Source: Terriglobia bacterium
GTDB taxonomy: Bacteria; Acidobacteriota; Terriglobia; JAIQFV01
DNA: 64,000 nucleotides
Reading direction: 5' to 3'
NCBI GenBank assembly: GCA_020072965.1
Contig: JAIQFY010000022.1
Span: 1 to 64,000, forward strand
The notes beneath the pieces are model-generated. The model was not told the origin of the DNA. It saw nothing but the letters and a program-made list of their open reading frames with translations, and searched no databases. Position 1 is the stretch's first letter. Each line of letters begins with the position of its first letter. Position numbers and translations under genes: made by a program. This document shows positions 27,919 through 38,871 of the stretch, piece by piece.

Positions 27919-28797
27919 ATGTTGACAAAGAGGTGGCGCCAGATGCGCTTGCTACCGGTTCTCCTAACGGTAGTCGTCAGCATCGCTTTTGCACAGAGCC
28001 CCACAAAGGAACCACCGGTGAAAAAGGCGGAGGAAGTGAAAGAGGCCGGTGGGACACCCCCACCGACGCTACCTGCCCCGGAGGATCCGAGGGTGGAGCG
28101 CCGAGAAGTGATTGTTCCCTTAGGAACTCGCATCCCTCTGTCAGTGGTAAACTTTGTAAGTTCTCGAAACGCAAAGGCCGGGGATCCGGTGTACTTGGAG
28201 ACAACGTTCCCAATTACAGTGGGCAATCGGGTGGTGATTCCAGTGGGCAGTTATGTCCGCGGGACCATCACTCAGGTTAAACCGTCGGGGCGTGTCAAAG
28301 GGCGCGCGGAGATGTACCTCCGTTTCGAGAGTCTCACGCTGCCCAATGGAACGACCAGGGAATTTACGGCCACGGTCTCTCAGGCAGACGCTCGAATCCC
28401 TGGAGATTTGAAAGAAGGGAAAATTGAAGCCGCAGGGACAAAAGCCCGGGATGCCGGGACTATTGCCGCCGCCGGGGCTGCCGGGACTTCAATTGGTGCC
28501 ATTGCGGGCGGGGCCTCAGGCCACGCCGGTACGGGCACAGCCATCGGTGCCGGGGCAGGAGCCGTGGCAGGGCTGATCGTGGCCTTGGCGCAGCACGGCA
28601 ATGAGATCGACCTCTATCGCGGGACGGAAGTGGACATGACCTTGGATCGGAATCTGGTCTTTGATGAGGGCGAACTGACGCGCTTTGTGCGCGACCCCAC
28701 CAGTGACCGGTATTCCGAACGCCCCGGTCCGCTGCCGCGGCAGGGCGGAGCAGACCCGCGTGATAGTGGTCGCAAAGGGCTCCCTTATCCATTCTAG
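27919..28797 (+). CDS. Secreted protein with VirB10/TrbI-like strand region and glycine zipper
   Basis: 292 residues from an ATG at 27919 with GGAGG four bases upstream; an in-frame ATG earlier lacks a site. Signal peptide MLTKRWRQMRLLPVLLTVVV. A Pro/Lys/Glu linker (about 30-55) leads to a beta-rich part, IVPLGTRIPLSVVNF, PVGSYVRGTITQVKPSG and RFESLTLPNGT, whose pattern recalls the C-terminal barrel of VirB10/TrbI. A long glycine-zipper stretch (AAGAAGTSIGAIAGGASGHA and following) could insert in the outer membrane. No secretion-system genes are nearby, so it is probably a stand-alone envelope protein of unknown role. Confidence 0.7.
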   Translation: MLTKRWRQMRLLPVLLTVVVSIAFAQSPTKEPPVKKAEEVKEAGGTPPPTLPAPEDPRVERREVIVPLGTRIPLSVVNFVSSRNAKAGDPVYLETTFPITVGNRVVIPVGSYVRGTITQVKPSGRVKGRAEMYLRFESLTLPNGTTREFTATVSQADARIPGDLKEGKIEAAGTKARDAGTIAAAGAAGTSIGAIAGGASGHAGTGTAIGAGAGAVAGLIVALAQHGNEIDLYRGTEVDMTLDRNLVFDEGELTRFVRDPTSDRYSERPGPLPRQGGADPRDSGRKGLPYPF

Positions 28798-28984
28798 TGT
28801 CTCAGTACTCGAGACTGTGCAGAATGGCCCCTGCGGTCTGAGACCGAATTCGTCTCGATTTCGGAATGCGGAATGAAGCTCGGCTCGGCGATTCTGAGTA
28901 GGCGTCGGCCCACCCTTGGCCGCTACATCGGGATTGAGAATGGCGAATAGGTTAGCCTAGAATTTCACTAGGATTTCAAATGGG

Positions 28985-29020
28985 CCAGCAATCGCATCAT
29001 GCGGTTGCTGGTTTCTTATT
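28985..29020 (+). terminator. Intrinsic terminator after the glycine-zipper gene
   Basis: CCAGCAATCGC (28985-28995) pairs with GCGGTTGCTGG (29001-29011), 11 bp with one U-G pair and a five-base loop, followed by TTTCTTATTTTG. It lies about 190 bases after the upstream stop and just overlaps the end of the convergent antiporter gene. Confidence 0.75.
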
Positions 29021-30260
29021 TTGTGAATGATTTGGCCGGCTTTGTCAGATGAGTCTTCGCGAGATCGCGGAAGACTTTGAACGCCGTGAATTCCCTGTCT
29101 CCGAAGGTCATTCGGCCGAGCTCCACCGCAGACCAGACAAAATAGAGGATGGTGACAACGAGGTGCACGGAGAAGAAGGATTCACTGGGAGTCACCGCAG
29201 AAAAGACAAACTGCACAAACCAAAGGGTGAACAGAAGGCAGGCTTCATACCAGCTGAACCGCATGTTAATGAGGAGGACCAGCCCCAGGAGGGACTGCGA
29301 TATTGTCAGAGCAATCTCTAGCTTGTGGTGGGCACTGAAAGGAATGGGGGTAGGCGTGCCCATCCGAATCGAATAGACGATCGGCAACATGGCGGCCAAT
29401 AAGGTCCACTGATTGATGTTCGAGGACACCATATTCATCAAGGCCAAAGGGGCGTTCCTGACGGTTCGCGCCCAATAAAGGGCTGACACTTTCTCCGGGA
29501 ATTCCGATAGAAACGGGGCGACCCACTGGACAAAGACAAACTGGGATATTCCCGCCGAAACAGCGAGTACAAGCATGCTGTGGAGGAAGGGTTCGGCCAC
29601 AAGATACATGATGAGGCCCCCCCCCAGAAAAAGACCGAGGATGGCCGTGTTTCTCGTCCGGCGCGAGGAGGTCATGATCTTCCGGGGCACATATTCAAGT
29701 TCCTCAATCTTCTCTTCGCTCTGGGGGGGAATCCTTTGAAGAATGTAAAGATACACGAAATAGATCGCGATCAGGATGACGCTGTCAAAGATCGAGAGGG
29801 ATCCCTTGATGAGGATGATGAAGAAATAAAGGATGGGCGCCGTCAGGGAAACGACCTCAACCGCGTGTTCCCGTTCAAGCACGATCTCACGGAGGGGTTG
29901 TTTGGTCTTCCGGCGGTTGAAGAATGCCGCCGTAGCGTAAATCAACGGCCAGCCCAGCCCGACCAGGAGACGCAGCGAGCCGGTCAGATTGGCTGTCATC
30001 AGATCGACTCTCTTCTCCCAGGCAATGACGAACTCGACCGCGAATTCGGGCAACGTCTGGAGCCAGGCGAGGATGGCGAGCGCCAATCCCTGAGAGATCA
30101 GGAACTGAGCGGCTTCGGCGGCCCAGGCGATCATCAAGGAAGCCGCCAGCACGCTGGGGAACGTCCACAGGGCCGAGAGGGAGGACCCAGCAGCCGGAAT
30201 CGCCGGAGGGGACTGGAACCGCACCAATCCAAGGAGGAGGAGATTGATTTTCTTTCTCAT
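29016..30260 (-). CDS. CaCA-superfamily cation antiporter (sodium/calcium exchanger-like)
   Basis: 414 residues, about ten membrane segments. Two inverted alpha repeats: the first contains AWLQTLPEFAVEFVIAWE followed by NLTGSLRLLVGLGWP, the second WVAPFLSEFPEKVSALYW followed by NMVSSNINQWTL; the acidic residues in PEF/SEFPEK correspond to ion-binding positions of CaCA exchangers. Charged loops RIPPQSEEKIEELEYVPRK lie in the middle. Starts 17 bases after the nadB stop, so it is probably co-transcribed with it. Exchanged cation not determinable. Confidence 0.85.
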   Translation of the reverse strand: MRKKINLLLLGLVRFQSPPAIPAAGSSLSALWTFPSVLAASLMIAWAAEAAQFLISQGLALAILAWLQTLPEFAVEFVIAWEKRVDLMTANLTGSLRLLVGLGWPLIYATAAFFNRRKTKQPLREIVLEREHAVEVVSLTAPILYFFIILIKGSLSIFDSVILIAIYFVYLYILQRIPPQSEEKIEELEYVPRKIMTSSRRTRNTAILGLFLGGGLIMYLVAEPFLHSMLVLAVSAGISQFVFVQWVAPFLSEFPEKVSALYWARTVRNAPLALMNMVSSNINQWTLLAAMLPIVYSIRMGTPTPIPFSAHHKLEIALTISQSLLGLVLLINMRFSWYEACLLFTLWFVQFVFSAVTPSESFFSVHLVVTILYFVWSAVELGRMTFGDREFTAFKVFRDLAKTHLTKPAKSFTK

Positions 30261-30276
30261 TCAAGAAGGGCGGGTC

Positions 30277-31878
30277 TCATTCGGTGAAGCAGACCGCGTG
30301 GTTCTTCGAGATGCTGGAGTGTTTTAAGAACCTGGCGTCCTTTCGGAGTGGGAAGTCTTCCCGATAGTGAGCTCCACGGCTCTCTTCCCGGGCCAGGGCC
30401 GAAGCCGTGACGACGCCCGCGACCGAGAGGAGATTACGGAATCGTAAGGCGTGGGGGGAACTGTCGCAGGGGCGAGAATGGGTTTCGTATTCCTCAAGCT
30501 CCTTGAGAGCATGCTTGAGACTCAGCCCGGAGCGGATAACGCCGACAAATTGCCACATCGCTTTCTTCAATCGTCCGACCAGGTCCTCCGCCAAGTCACG
30601 TCCTTTTCCGATTGAAGCGGGTTTTTCGGGGTGGCCATTGGAGTGAATCGGGATTGAAGGCGGTGGATTTTCCCCGCGCATCGCCTCACCCGCCCGGGCG
30701 CCGAACACAAGACTTTCGAGAAGCGAGTTTGAGGACAGGCGATTGGAGCCGTGAACACCGGAACAGGAAGCCTCGCCCGCCGCGTAAAGACCGCGCAGGG
30801 AGGTCCTCCCCTGCGTATCGATTTTGATACCCCCGATGCAGTAGTGAGCGGCGGGATGGATCGGGATCATGTTTTCCGAAATATCGAGGTTGAATTCAAG
30901 GAACATCTCGAAAACCGTGGGGAATCGACGTTTTAGAATTTCCCCATCGAGATGCGTGCAATCCAAATAAACGTAGCTGCTTTGAGTCTTCACCATCTCC
31001 AACATGATAGCCCGGCTTACGGCGTCGCGAGGGGCCAGTTCTTCCTGGGGATGATAGTGGTGCATAAACCGCTCTAAATCGGCATTGCGAAGATAGCCCC
31101 CTTCCGCGCGCAAGGACTCCGGCAGTAAAACGCGGGGAGCATTCTTCAAATAAAGAACGGTGGGATGGAATTGAATGAACTCCATGTCGCTCAATTCCGC
31201 CCCGGCACGAAACGCAATGGCCAGCCCATCGCCGGTCGAAAGGTCGGAATTCGTGGTTTCGGGATAGAGCTGGCCCATTCCACCCGTGCCCGCAAACACC
31301 GCCCGGGCAGATACCGTATGTTGACGTCCCGTCTTGAGATCGCAGTAATGCGCCCCCACCACGGCGCCGTTCTTGACGATCAAATCCTCCGCTGCCGCGT
31401 TCATCAGGACCTTGACATTCGGGAGGGCTGCGATTCGGTGGTGCAAGGTTTCCAGGATTTCATTTGCGGTGCTCTGAGAACGCCCTTTGAAAATATACGA
31501 CCTCGGCTCGGCGCCGTGCTTGGGGGAAAGCACTCTTCCGGCGTGACGCTCAAAGGAGGCGCCCCATGAGACCAGTTCCTCCATGTATCGAGGGCCTTCC
31601 TCCACGAGCACTTTCACAGCCTCGGTCTTGCACAGCCCCTCGCCCGCACACAGGGTGTCTTCGTAATGGAGCCGGATCTCCTCTTCGTCGCTGGAGGCGA
31701 TGGCGATCAGTCCGTCCGAGTGTTTGGAGGGTTGCGCGGGAGAACACTGTTTCGTCAGCATCAGGACATTCCCCGAGTCGGCGAGCGCGAGGGCGCACCG
31801 CATCGCGGCGACGCCGCTCCCCACAATCAAATAATCGGTTTTCTCCAACTCGCAGGACTTCATACGCAAAGGCATCAT
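30277..31878 (-). CDS. nadB: L-aspartate oxidase
   Basis: 533 residues from the ATG at 31878 (a second ATG follows at 31875); the open frame reaches 31929 but the usual NadB start lies near YLIVGSGVAAMRCALALADS, the FAD-binding Rossmann motif. Other family motifs: RSYIFKGRSQSTANEILETL, EFIQFHPTVLY with PESLRAEGGYLRN, and LYAAGEASCSGVHGSNRLSS. Oxidises L-aspartate to iminoaspartate, first step of de novo NAD synthesis with NadA. nadA and nadC are not in the window. Only GGGG precedes the ATG, a weak site. Confidence 0.94.
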   Translation of the reverse strand: MMPLRMKSCELEKTDYLIVGSGVAAMRCALALADSGNVLMLTKQCSPAQPSKHSDGLIAIASSDEEEIRLHYEDTLCAGEGLCKTEAVKVLVEEGPRYMEELVSWGASFERHAGRVLSPKHGAEPRSYIFKGRSQSTANEILETLHHRIAALPNVKVLMNAAAEDLIVKNGAVVGAHYCDLKTGRQHTVSARAVFAGTGGMGQLYPETTNSDLSTGDGLAIAFRAGAELSDMEFIQFHPTVLYLKNAPRVLLPESLRAEGGYLRNADLERFMHHYHPQEELAPRDAVSRAIMLEMVKTQSSYVYLDCTHLDGEILKRRFPTVFEMFLEFNLDISENMIPIHPAAHYCIGGIKIDTQGRTSLRGLYAAGEASCSGVHGSNRLSSNSLLESLVFGARAGEAMRGENPPPSIPIHSNGHPEKPASIGKGRDLAEDLVGRLKKAMWQFVGVIRSGLSLKHALKELEEYETHSRPCDSSPHALRFRNLLSVAGVVTASALAREESRGAHYREDFPLRKDARFLKHSSISKNHAVCFTE

Positions 31879-32166
31879 ACCCCAGCAAAAAAAATTTGAG
31901 CAATAGTTTTTCAGCAGATGAGTTTTCACAATCTACACAAGTGGGAATGCGGAAATTCGTTTGGCGGCATCGGAAGGGGTATGGTAGGTTAACAGTTTTG
32001 AGCATTCATTCGAAAAGTGGTCGGGTGTTTTCCTCCATGCGTTGAGGAGGAGGGCATTTTGCACACGGGGTCCTTGAATAGACCTCGTCGCGGAGTGGAG
32101 CCCAATTCGACATCGCCCGTCGCTTGCAATACTCGCAGACCACTGAGACAGTCCTAGGAGAGCGCC

Positions 32167-33267
32167 ATGGTTAAAATTCCAGTGCCGATCTCCGATCGGC
32201 CGTATTCGGTCGTTTTGGGGCGGGGGGAAGCGACAGAGAACCCTGCGTTGAAACATCTCGTTGAGACGAGCACCTCGGCTTTCCTGATCACCAATCGCAC
32301 GATCTGGGCCGAATATTCGCATCGGGTCCGCTCCAAAGGCAGTGTTCTGGCTTCGGCCGTTCCCCTTCTGATCCCTGATGGCGAGCGATTCAAGAACCTG
32401 CAATGGTATGAGTGGCTGTGCCGGGAGGTCGTCCGCCGGGGAGCCGACCGCAAATCCCTGATCATCGCGATGGGAGGTGGAGTGGTCGGGGACCTTGCCG
32501 GATTTGTGGCCTCAACTGTTTTGAGAGGACTGGACCTGACACAGGTCCCGACCACCCTGCTGGCGCAGATTGACAGCTCCATTGGCGGTAAGACTGCGGT
32601 GAATTTACCCGAAGGGAAAAACCTGGTCGGCGCTTTTTACCAACCTGCCCTGGTTGTCACGGATCCGCTGTTTTTGAAAACCCTGCCTCCCCGCGAGCTG
32701 CGGGCAGGTCTCTACGAGGCCATCAAGTATGGCGTCGTGTTGAACCGGGAGCTTTTCGAATTCATCGAGGCCCGGATCGAAGGGTTGCTGCGATGCGATC
32801 TGGAAGCGCTCGAGACGGTGATCCGGCATTGCGCGGCCGCCAAGGCGGTCATTGTGGGGCAGGACGAGCATGAATCCGGAGTTCGCAAGATCCTGAATTT
32901 TGGTCACACGCTCGGACACGCGCTGGAGGCACGGACCTCCTACCGACGGTTCAAACATGGGGAAGCGGTGGGGTGGGGCATGATGATGGCAACGCGACTG
33001 GCGGAAAAGCTCTCCCTGTTATCCCCGGGTGATTCCAAGCGCGTGGTCGCTTGCATCCGGGCAGTCGGTCGATTGCCGAAAATTTCTGATCTCGCCGACT
33101 CCACGATCCTCAGACACATGCGGCACGATAAAAAGGCGATTGCAGGCAAACTTCAATTGGTTCTCCCCACCGAAATCGGTTCGGGAAGGATCGTTGAGGG
33201 AGTTGATGTCAAGATGATTCGCGGGTCGTATCTCGAGATTCAAAAAGAGAACTTTGCGAGCCGATGA
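32167..33267 (+). CDS. aroB: 3-dehydroquinate synthase
   Basis: 366 residues. NAD- and metal-dependent synthase of the shikimate pathway, converting DAHP to 3-dehydroquinate. Motifs: PDGERFKNLQWYEWLCREVV, MGGGVVGDLAGFVAST, PTTLLAQIDSSIGGKTAVN, and the metal-binding HTLGHALE with KHGEAVGWGM. AGGAGAG stands six bases before the ATG. Divergent from nadB across about 290 bases. Followed on the same strand by the ubiE/menG gene. Confidence 0.97.
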   Translation: MVKIPVPISDRPYSVVLGRGEATENPALKHLVETSTSAFLITNRTIWAEYSHRVRSKGSVLASAVPLLIPDGERFKNLQWYEWLCREVVRRGADRKSLIIAMGGGVVGDLAGFVASTVLRGLDLTQVPTTLLAQIDSSIGGKTAVNLPEGKNLVGAFYQPALVVTDPLFLKTLPPRELRAGLYEAIKYGVVLNRELFEFIEARIEGLLRCDLEALETVIRHCAAAKAVIVGQDEHESGVRKILNFGHTLGHALEARTSYRRFKHGEAVGWGMMMATRLAEKLSLLSPGDSKRVVACIRAVGRLPKISDLADSTILRHMRHDKKAIAGKLQLVLPTEIGSGRIVEGVDVKMIRGSYLEIQKENFASR

Positions 33268-33361
33268 TGCCTAAGGCCGGCGCAGATATCCTGGCCCTCA
33301 ATCCATTCGGTGTCGTACCGGTAAGCCGTGTCTGGAGCGAAAGCCTCCATCACCGACCTTT

Positions 33362-34111
33362 ATGAGAACGCACAGAATGAAAGCCGTCACTCCCACTGAC
33401 AGTCAGGCCGGAAAGGCGGAAAACGTGCGCGCCATGTTTAGCGCCATCGCGCATCGCTACGATCTTGCCAATCATGTGCTGTCGCTGAATCTCGACCGGC
33501 GGTGGCGTCGATTTGCAATCCGGCAGATTGTGGCGCGCCTTAATCGCCCGGACTTCGATGCGCTCGATCTCGCTTGTGGGACCGGAGACCTCACGGCAGC
33601 CCTGGGTGCCGCCACCCGGGGGCGTGTCGTGGGTCTGGATTTCTGCCATCCCATGCTGGTGATCGGCGCCAACAAACTGGCCAAGACGAATCATTGTTCA
33701 TCGGTCGCTCTCTCAGAAGCCGACGCCTTGAACCTGCCCCTTCGGAACGCAACCTTTGATGCCGTCACAATCGCGTTCGGCCTAAGAAATCTGGAAGACT
33801 ATGAAAGGGGACTGTCGGAGATGCGTCGCGTTCTGCGTCCCGGTGGAGTCCTGGCAGTATTGGAGTTCTCCAGGCCCAGCATTCCGGTCTTTCGACAGGT
33901 GTACCAGATCTATTTCTCAAAGATCCTCCCCTGGATAGGGGCGCGCCTGAGCGGGGTGGAAGGACCATACGACTACCTCCCGGACTCCGTCTCGAACTTC
34001 CCGACCCGGGAGGCATTAAAAGGCCTGATGGAAAGGGCCGGGTTCGCCGATGTCATCTTCTTCAATTTGAGCGGCGGCGTTGCGGCACTGCATCTGGGGA
34101 CGAAGGTGTAG
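33362..34111 (+). CDS. ubiE: UbiE/MenG-type demethylmenaquinone/ubiquinone C-methyltransferase
   Basis: 249 residues. SAM-dependent methyltransferase of quinone biosynthesis. The family start VRAMFSAIAHRYDLANHVLS with LDRRWRRFA, motif I LDLACGTGDLT, and motifs AFGLRNLEDYERGL and RVLRPGGVLAVLEFS are intact, as is YDYLPDSVSNFP near the end. Start codon uncertain: ATGs at 33362 and 33377 both have poor ribosome sites. Probably acts on menaquinone (menG) in this lineage, but the sequence does not decide. Confidence 0.92.
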   Translation: MRTHRMKAVTPTDSQAGKAENVRAMFSAIAHRYDLANHVLSLNLDRRWRRFAIRQIVARLNRPDFDALDLACGTGDLTAALGAATRGRVVGLDFCHPMLVIGANKLAKTNHCSSVALSEADALNLPLRNATFDAVTIAFGLRNLEDYERGLSEMRRVLRPGGVLAVLEFSRPSIPVFRQVYQIYFSKILPWIGARLSGVEGPYDYLPDSVSNFPTREALKGLMERAGFADVIFFNLSGGVAALHLGTKV

Positions 34112-34114
34112 GTA

Positions 34115-34285
34115 CAGTTGCCAGTTCCCAGTTGCCAGTGGTCAGTTGCGAGTAATCAGAAATGAGTCCTGGCAATTTGGAGCATGCTGCAAATCACCTT
34201 GAGAGCCGATATTGCAAGCCTAGTCCACTTACTGAACAACCTGTCGACCTTGAACACTGACAACTGGGAACCGACAACTGACAAC
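34115..34285. repeat. Imperfect inverted repeat of CAGTTGCCAG units in the uvrB leader
   Basis: A 28-base stretch from 34115 (CAGTTGCCAGTTCCCAGTTG...) is repeated in inverted orientation at about 34253-34280 (...CAACTGGGAACCGACAACTG) with three or four mismatches; GTTGCGAG and TGACAACTAC are further partial units. The right copy ends four bases before the uvrB ATG. The two arms could pair across about 110 bases. No Shine-Dalgarno sequence is present before uvrB. Confidence 0.7.
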
Positions 34286-34289
34286 TACT

Positions 34290-36281
34290 ATGGATTTCAA
34301 ACTCGCAACCTCATTTGTTCCCCGCGGTGACCAGGTCACCGCGATCGACCAGCTCGTCGAGTCTCTCAAGGATGGCGAGAAGCACCAGGTGTTGCTCGGA
34401 GTGACCGGCTCGGGAAAGACGTTCACCATCGCCAAGGTGATTGAGACGATGAATCGTCCCACCCTCGTGCTCGCGCACAACAAGACCCTGGCGGCGCAGC
34501 TCTATCACGAATTTCGCACCTTCTTTCCACAAAACGCGGTGGAGTATTTTGTGTCATATTACGATTACTACCAGCCCGAAGCCTACCTGGCCGCGACCGA
34601 CACTTACATCGAAAAAGAAGCCACCATCAACGAGGAGATCGATAGGCTGCGGCTGTCGGCGACCAAATCTCTTTTCGAGCGGCGGGATTGCATTATCGTC
34701 GCTTCGGTGTCGTGCATTTACGGGCTGGGATCGCCGGAAGCCTATTATGGCATGCTGATGTTTCTCGAAAAGGGCCAGCGCATCGGGCGGAAGGAAATCC
34801 TGCACCGGCTGGTGGAAATTCTCTACGAGCGCAATGACGCGGATTTCAAGCGTGGCACCTTTCGAGTGCGCGGGGATGTGATTGAAGTCTTCACCACTTA
34901 TTCCGACGATGCCCTTCGAATCGCCATGTGGGGAGATGAAATAGAAAGTCTCTCGCGTGTTGACCCGCTGACGGGAGCGGTCAAAGAAACCTTCATCCGG
35001 ATGCCGATCTATCCGCGAACCCATTTTGTGATGCCGCGCTCCACTGTGGAGATCGCCATCGAGCGGATCCTGGGAGAAATGGAGGACTGGGTGCCGCGGC
35101 TGGAGGCCAAGGGGAAACTGATCGAGGCACAGCGGCTGCGCCAACGCACCCTCTTCGACGTCGAGATGATGCGGGAAATCGGTTACTGCCACGGGATCGA
35201 AAACTATTCGCGCCATTTCAGCGATCGAAAACCGGGTGAGGCGCCTCCGACGCTGCTGGATTACCTTCCTCGCGACGCCGTAATGGTTGTGGATGAGAGC
35301 CATCAGAGCATCCCGCAGGTTCGCGGCATGTACCATGGCGATCGCTCTCGCAAACAAAACCTGGTCGAATACGGATTCCGTCTCCCGTCGGCCCTCGACA
35401 ACCGGCCTCTCACGTTCGAGGAGTTCGAACAACGCGTGAATCAGGCGATTTACGTCTCTGCCACTCCGGGTCCCTATGAATTGACGAAGACGGGCGGAGG
35501 GTTCGTGGAGCAGGTGATCCGGCCGACAGGTTTAGTGGACCCCGCCGTCGAGGTGAGACCGGTCAAAGGGCAGATCGATGACTTGATGCATGAAATTAAA
35601 TTGCGCGCCGAGGACAGGGAGCGGGTCCTGGTAACCACCTTGACCAAGCGCATGGCGGAAGACTTGACGGAATACCTCACGGAGACGGGGGTGCGCTGCC
35701 GCTACTTGCATTCCGATATCGAAACCCTGGACCGGATCAAGATTTTGCGGGATCTGCGAAAAGGGGAATTTGATGCCCTCATTGGCATCAACTTATTGCG
35801 AGAGGGCCTCGACCTGCCGGAGGTCTCGCTGGTCGCGATTCTCGACGCCGATAAGGAGGGTTTCTTGCGTTCTTCCGGATCGCTCATCCAAACGATTGGC
35901 CGGGCGGCACGTCACCTCCATGGAAAAGCTATCCTCTACGCGGATGTGAGCACGGAATCGATGGAAACTGCCATCGCGGAGACGAACCGCCGGCGAGCGA
36001 TCCAGATGCGCTACAACGAGGAAAATCACATCACGCCGGAGTCCATCATCAAACCGATCGATATGGCGCTGGTGTCGATCGTCTCTGCCGACTACGTTGA
36101 AGTTGAAACCAACCTCCCGGACGAGACTTGGGTCGCAGAACCCGAGAAGCTTGACGAGCTCGTCGGCATGCTGGAGCGGCAGATGCGCGAGGCCGCCAAG
36201 AAATTCGAGTTTGAGAAGGCGGCGTCGCTGCGGGACCGGATTCGCGAATTGAAGTCGAGAGCGGTCTCTTCTGTGATGTAG
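34290..36281 (+). CDS. uvrB: Excinuclease ABC subunit B
   Basis: 663 residues, typical length. Helicase-like damage verification subunit of nucleotide excision repair. Walker [15 protein letters not shown], beta-hairpin region [19 protein letters not shown]-like MVVDESHQS, helicase motifs [16 protein letters not shown] and [20 protein letters not shown], and the C-terminal UVR domain [20 protein letters not shown] that contacts UvrC. The ATG lacks an upstream AGGAG-type site; it is preceded by repeat sequence ending GACAACTACT. Confidence 0.98.
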   Translation: MDFKLATSFVPRGDQVTAIDQLVESLKDGEKHQVLLGVTGSGKTFTIAKVIETMNRPTLVLAHNKTLAAQLYHEFRTFFPQNAVEYFVSYYDYYQPEAYLAATDTYIEKEATINEEIDRLRLSATKSLFERRDCIIVASVSCIYGLGSPEAYYGMLMFLEKGQRIGRKEILHRLVEILYERNDADFKRGTFRVRGDVIEVFTTYSDDALRIAMWGDEIESLSRVDPLTGAVKETFIRMPIYPRTHFVMPRSTVEIAIERILGEMEDWVPRLEAKGKLIEAQRLRQRTLFDVEMMREIGYCHGIENYSRHFSDRKPGEAPPTLLDYLPRDAVMVVDESHQSIPQVRGMYHGDRSRKQNLVEYGFRLPSALDNRPLTFEEFEQRVNQAIYVSATPGPYELTKTGGGFVEQVIRPTGLVDPAVEVRPVKGQIDDLMHEIKLRAEDRERVLVTTLTKRMAEDLTEYLTETGVRCRYLHSDIETLDRIKILRDLRKGEFDALIGINLLREGLDLPEVSLVAILDADKEGFLRSSGSLIQTIGRAARHLHGKAILYADVSTESMETAIAETNRRRAIQMRYNEENHITPESIIKPIDMALVSIVSADYVEVETNLPDETWVAEPEKLDELVGMLERQMREAAKKFEFEKAASLRDRIRELKSRAVSSVM

Positions 36282-36349
36282 AGTTTAAAGTTCTGGAAAT
36301 ACAGTCCAAAGTCCAAAACACCGGTTCAAAGTTCCAAGTTCAAGACACT

Positions 36350-36495
36350 TTTTCGGGTCCGGCCTCTGACTTCCGACTTCGAAAGAGGGCGCACCTCTGT
36401 GCGCCCCTACAGAAGACTTCCGGCCTCGGACTTCTGCCTTCTGCATTCTGATCTCTGATTTCCGAATTCTGGCCTCCGGCTTCTGGTCTCTGGCT
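36350..36495. repeat. Low-complexity CTTCTGACTTC repeats and a palindrome
   Basis: Recurrent variants of TCTGACTTCCGACTTC and GGCCTCCGGCTTCTGGTCTC occupy the uvrB-eno gap. Embedded is GGGCGCAC (36387-36394) with GTGCGCCC (36399-36406), an 8-bp palindrome with a four-base loop. Similar GAAGTC-type units in the opposite orientation occur at about 42956-42985. Confidence 0.65.
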
Positions 36496-36551
36496 TCCGG
36501 ATCCACCCACCGGGCACCGGCCTCCTCCGCCTGACAGCCGTCACCTTCTTC

Positions 36552-38217
<1,666 letters not shown>

Positions 38218-38805
38218 ATGGAAAACACCCCGATGACGAAGACGCTGTACGCGTTGGTCGCCATGGTCGGCCTTACCGCCACAGTGATGGTCTACTACGA
38301 GGCATTCTCCAACTCAAAGGAGACGACGATGAAGCTCAAGGAAGGTGATCCGGCCCCTGATTTCGAGCTCCCCTCCCAGGCCGGACAGCTGGTGCGCTTA
38401 TCCAGCTTTCAAAACAAGAAGAACGTCGTGCTCTATTTCTATCCCAAGGACAACACCCCGGGATGCACTCGGGAAGCCTGCAGTTTTCGCAACGATCTGG
38501 CGCAATTCGCCTCAAAAGACACCGACGTCCTTGGCGTTTCCCTGGACAGCGTCGAATCCCACCAGAAATTTTCCCAGAAGTATGGGCTGAACTTCACCTT
38601 GCTGAGCGACCGCGACCGGGTCGCTGCCAGTGAATATGGGGTCGTGGGAAGCTTTCTGGGGCTAAAGTATGCCAGGCGGACGACGTTCGTGATCGACAAA
38701 TTGGGCATCATTCGCAGGATATTCGACAAAGTTGATGTCAGTAAGCACAGTGAAGAATTGCTGGCGGCTCTCCAGCATCTTCCCGTTGGAGATGGCAAGA
38801 ACTAG
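38218..38805 (+). CDS. bcp: Bcp-type peroxiredoxin with N-terminal membrane segment, alternative internal start
   Basis: 195 residues from the ATG at 38218, or 158 from the ATG at 38329. The long form begins with a membrane helix (TLYALVAMVGLTATVMVYYE), which would anchor it facing the periplasm. The short form starts MKLKEGDPAPDF, the usual start of bacterioferritin comigratory proteins, and has a strong AAAGGAG eight bases before it. Peroxidatic Cys in YPKDNTPGCTREAC, with a second Cys five residues on, as in atypical two-Cys Bcp enzymes. Reduces peroxides. Both starts could be used. Confidence 0.9.
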   Translation: MENTPMTKTLYALVAMVGLTATVMVYYEAFSNSKETTMKLKEGDPAPDFELPSQAGQLVRLSSFQNKKNVVLYFYPKDNTPGCTREACSFRNDLAQFASKDTDVLGVSLDSVESHQKFSQKYGLNFTLLSDRDRVAASEYGVVGSFLGLKYARRTTFVIDKLGIIRRIFDKVDVSKHSEELLAALQHLPVGDGKN

Positions 38806-38871
38806 CGGGACGGCGCAGCTACAAATCACTCTATGCCAGTTCCGCATGTCGGCGCCACAGGGCTGGAGGAA

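Noticed and set aside
34554..35432. 292-codon frame antisense to uvrB
   Set aside because: Shadow frame inside a conserved repair gene.
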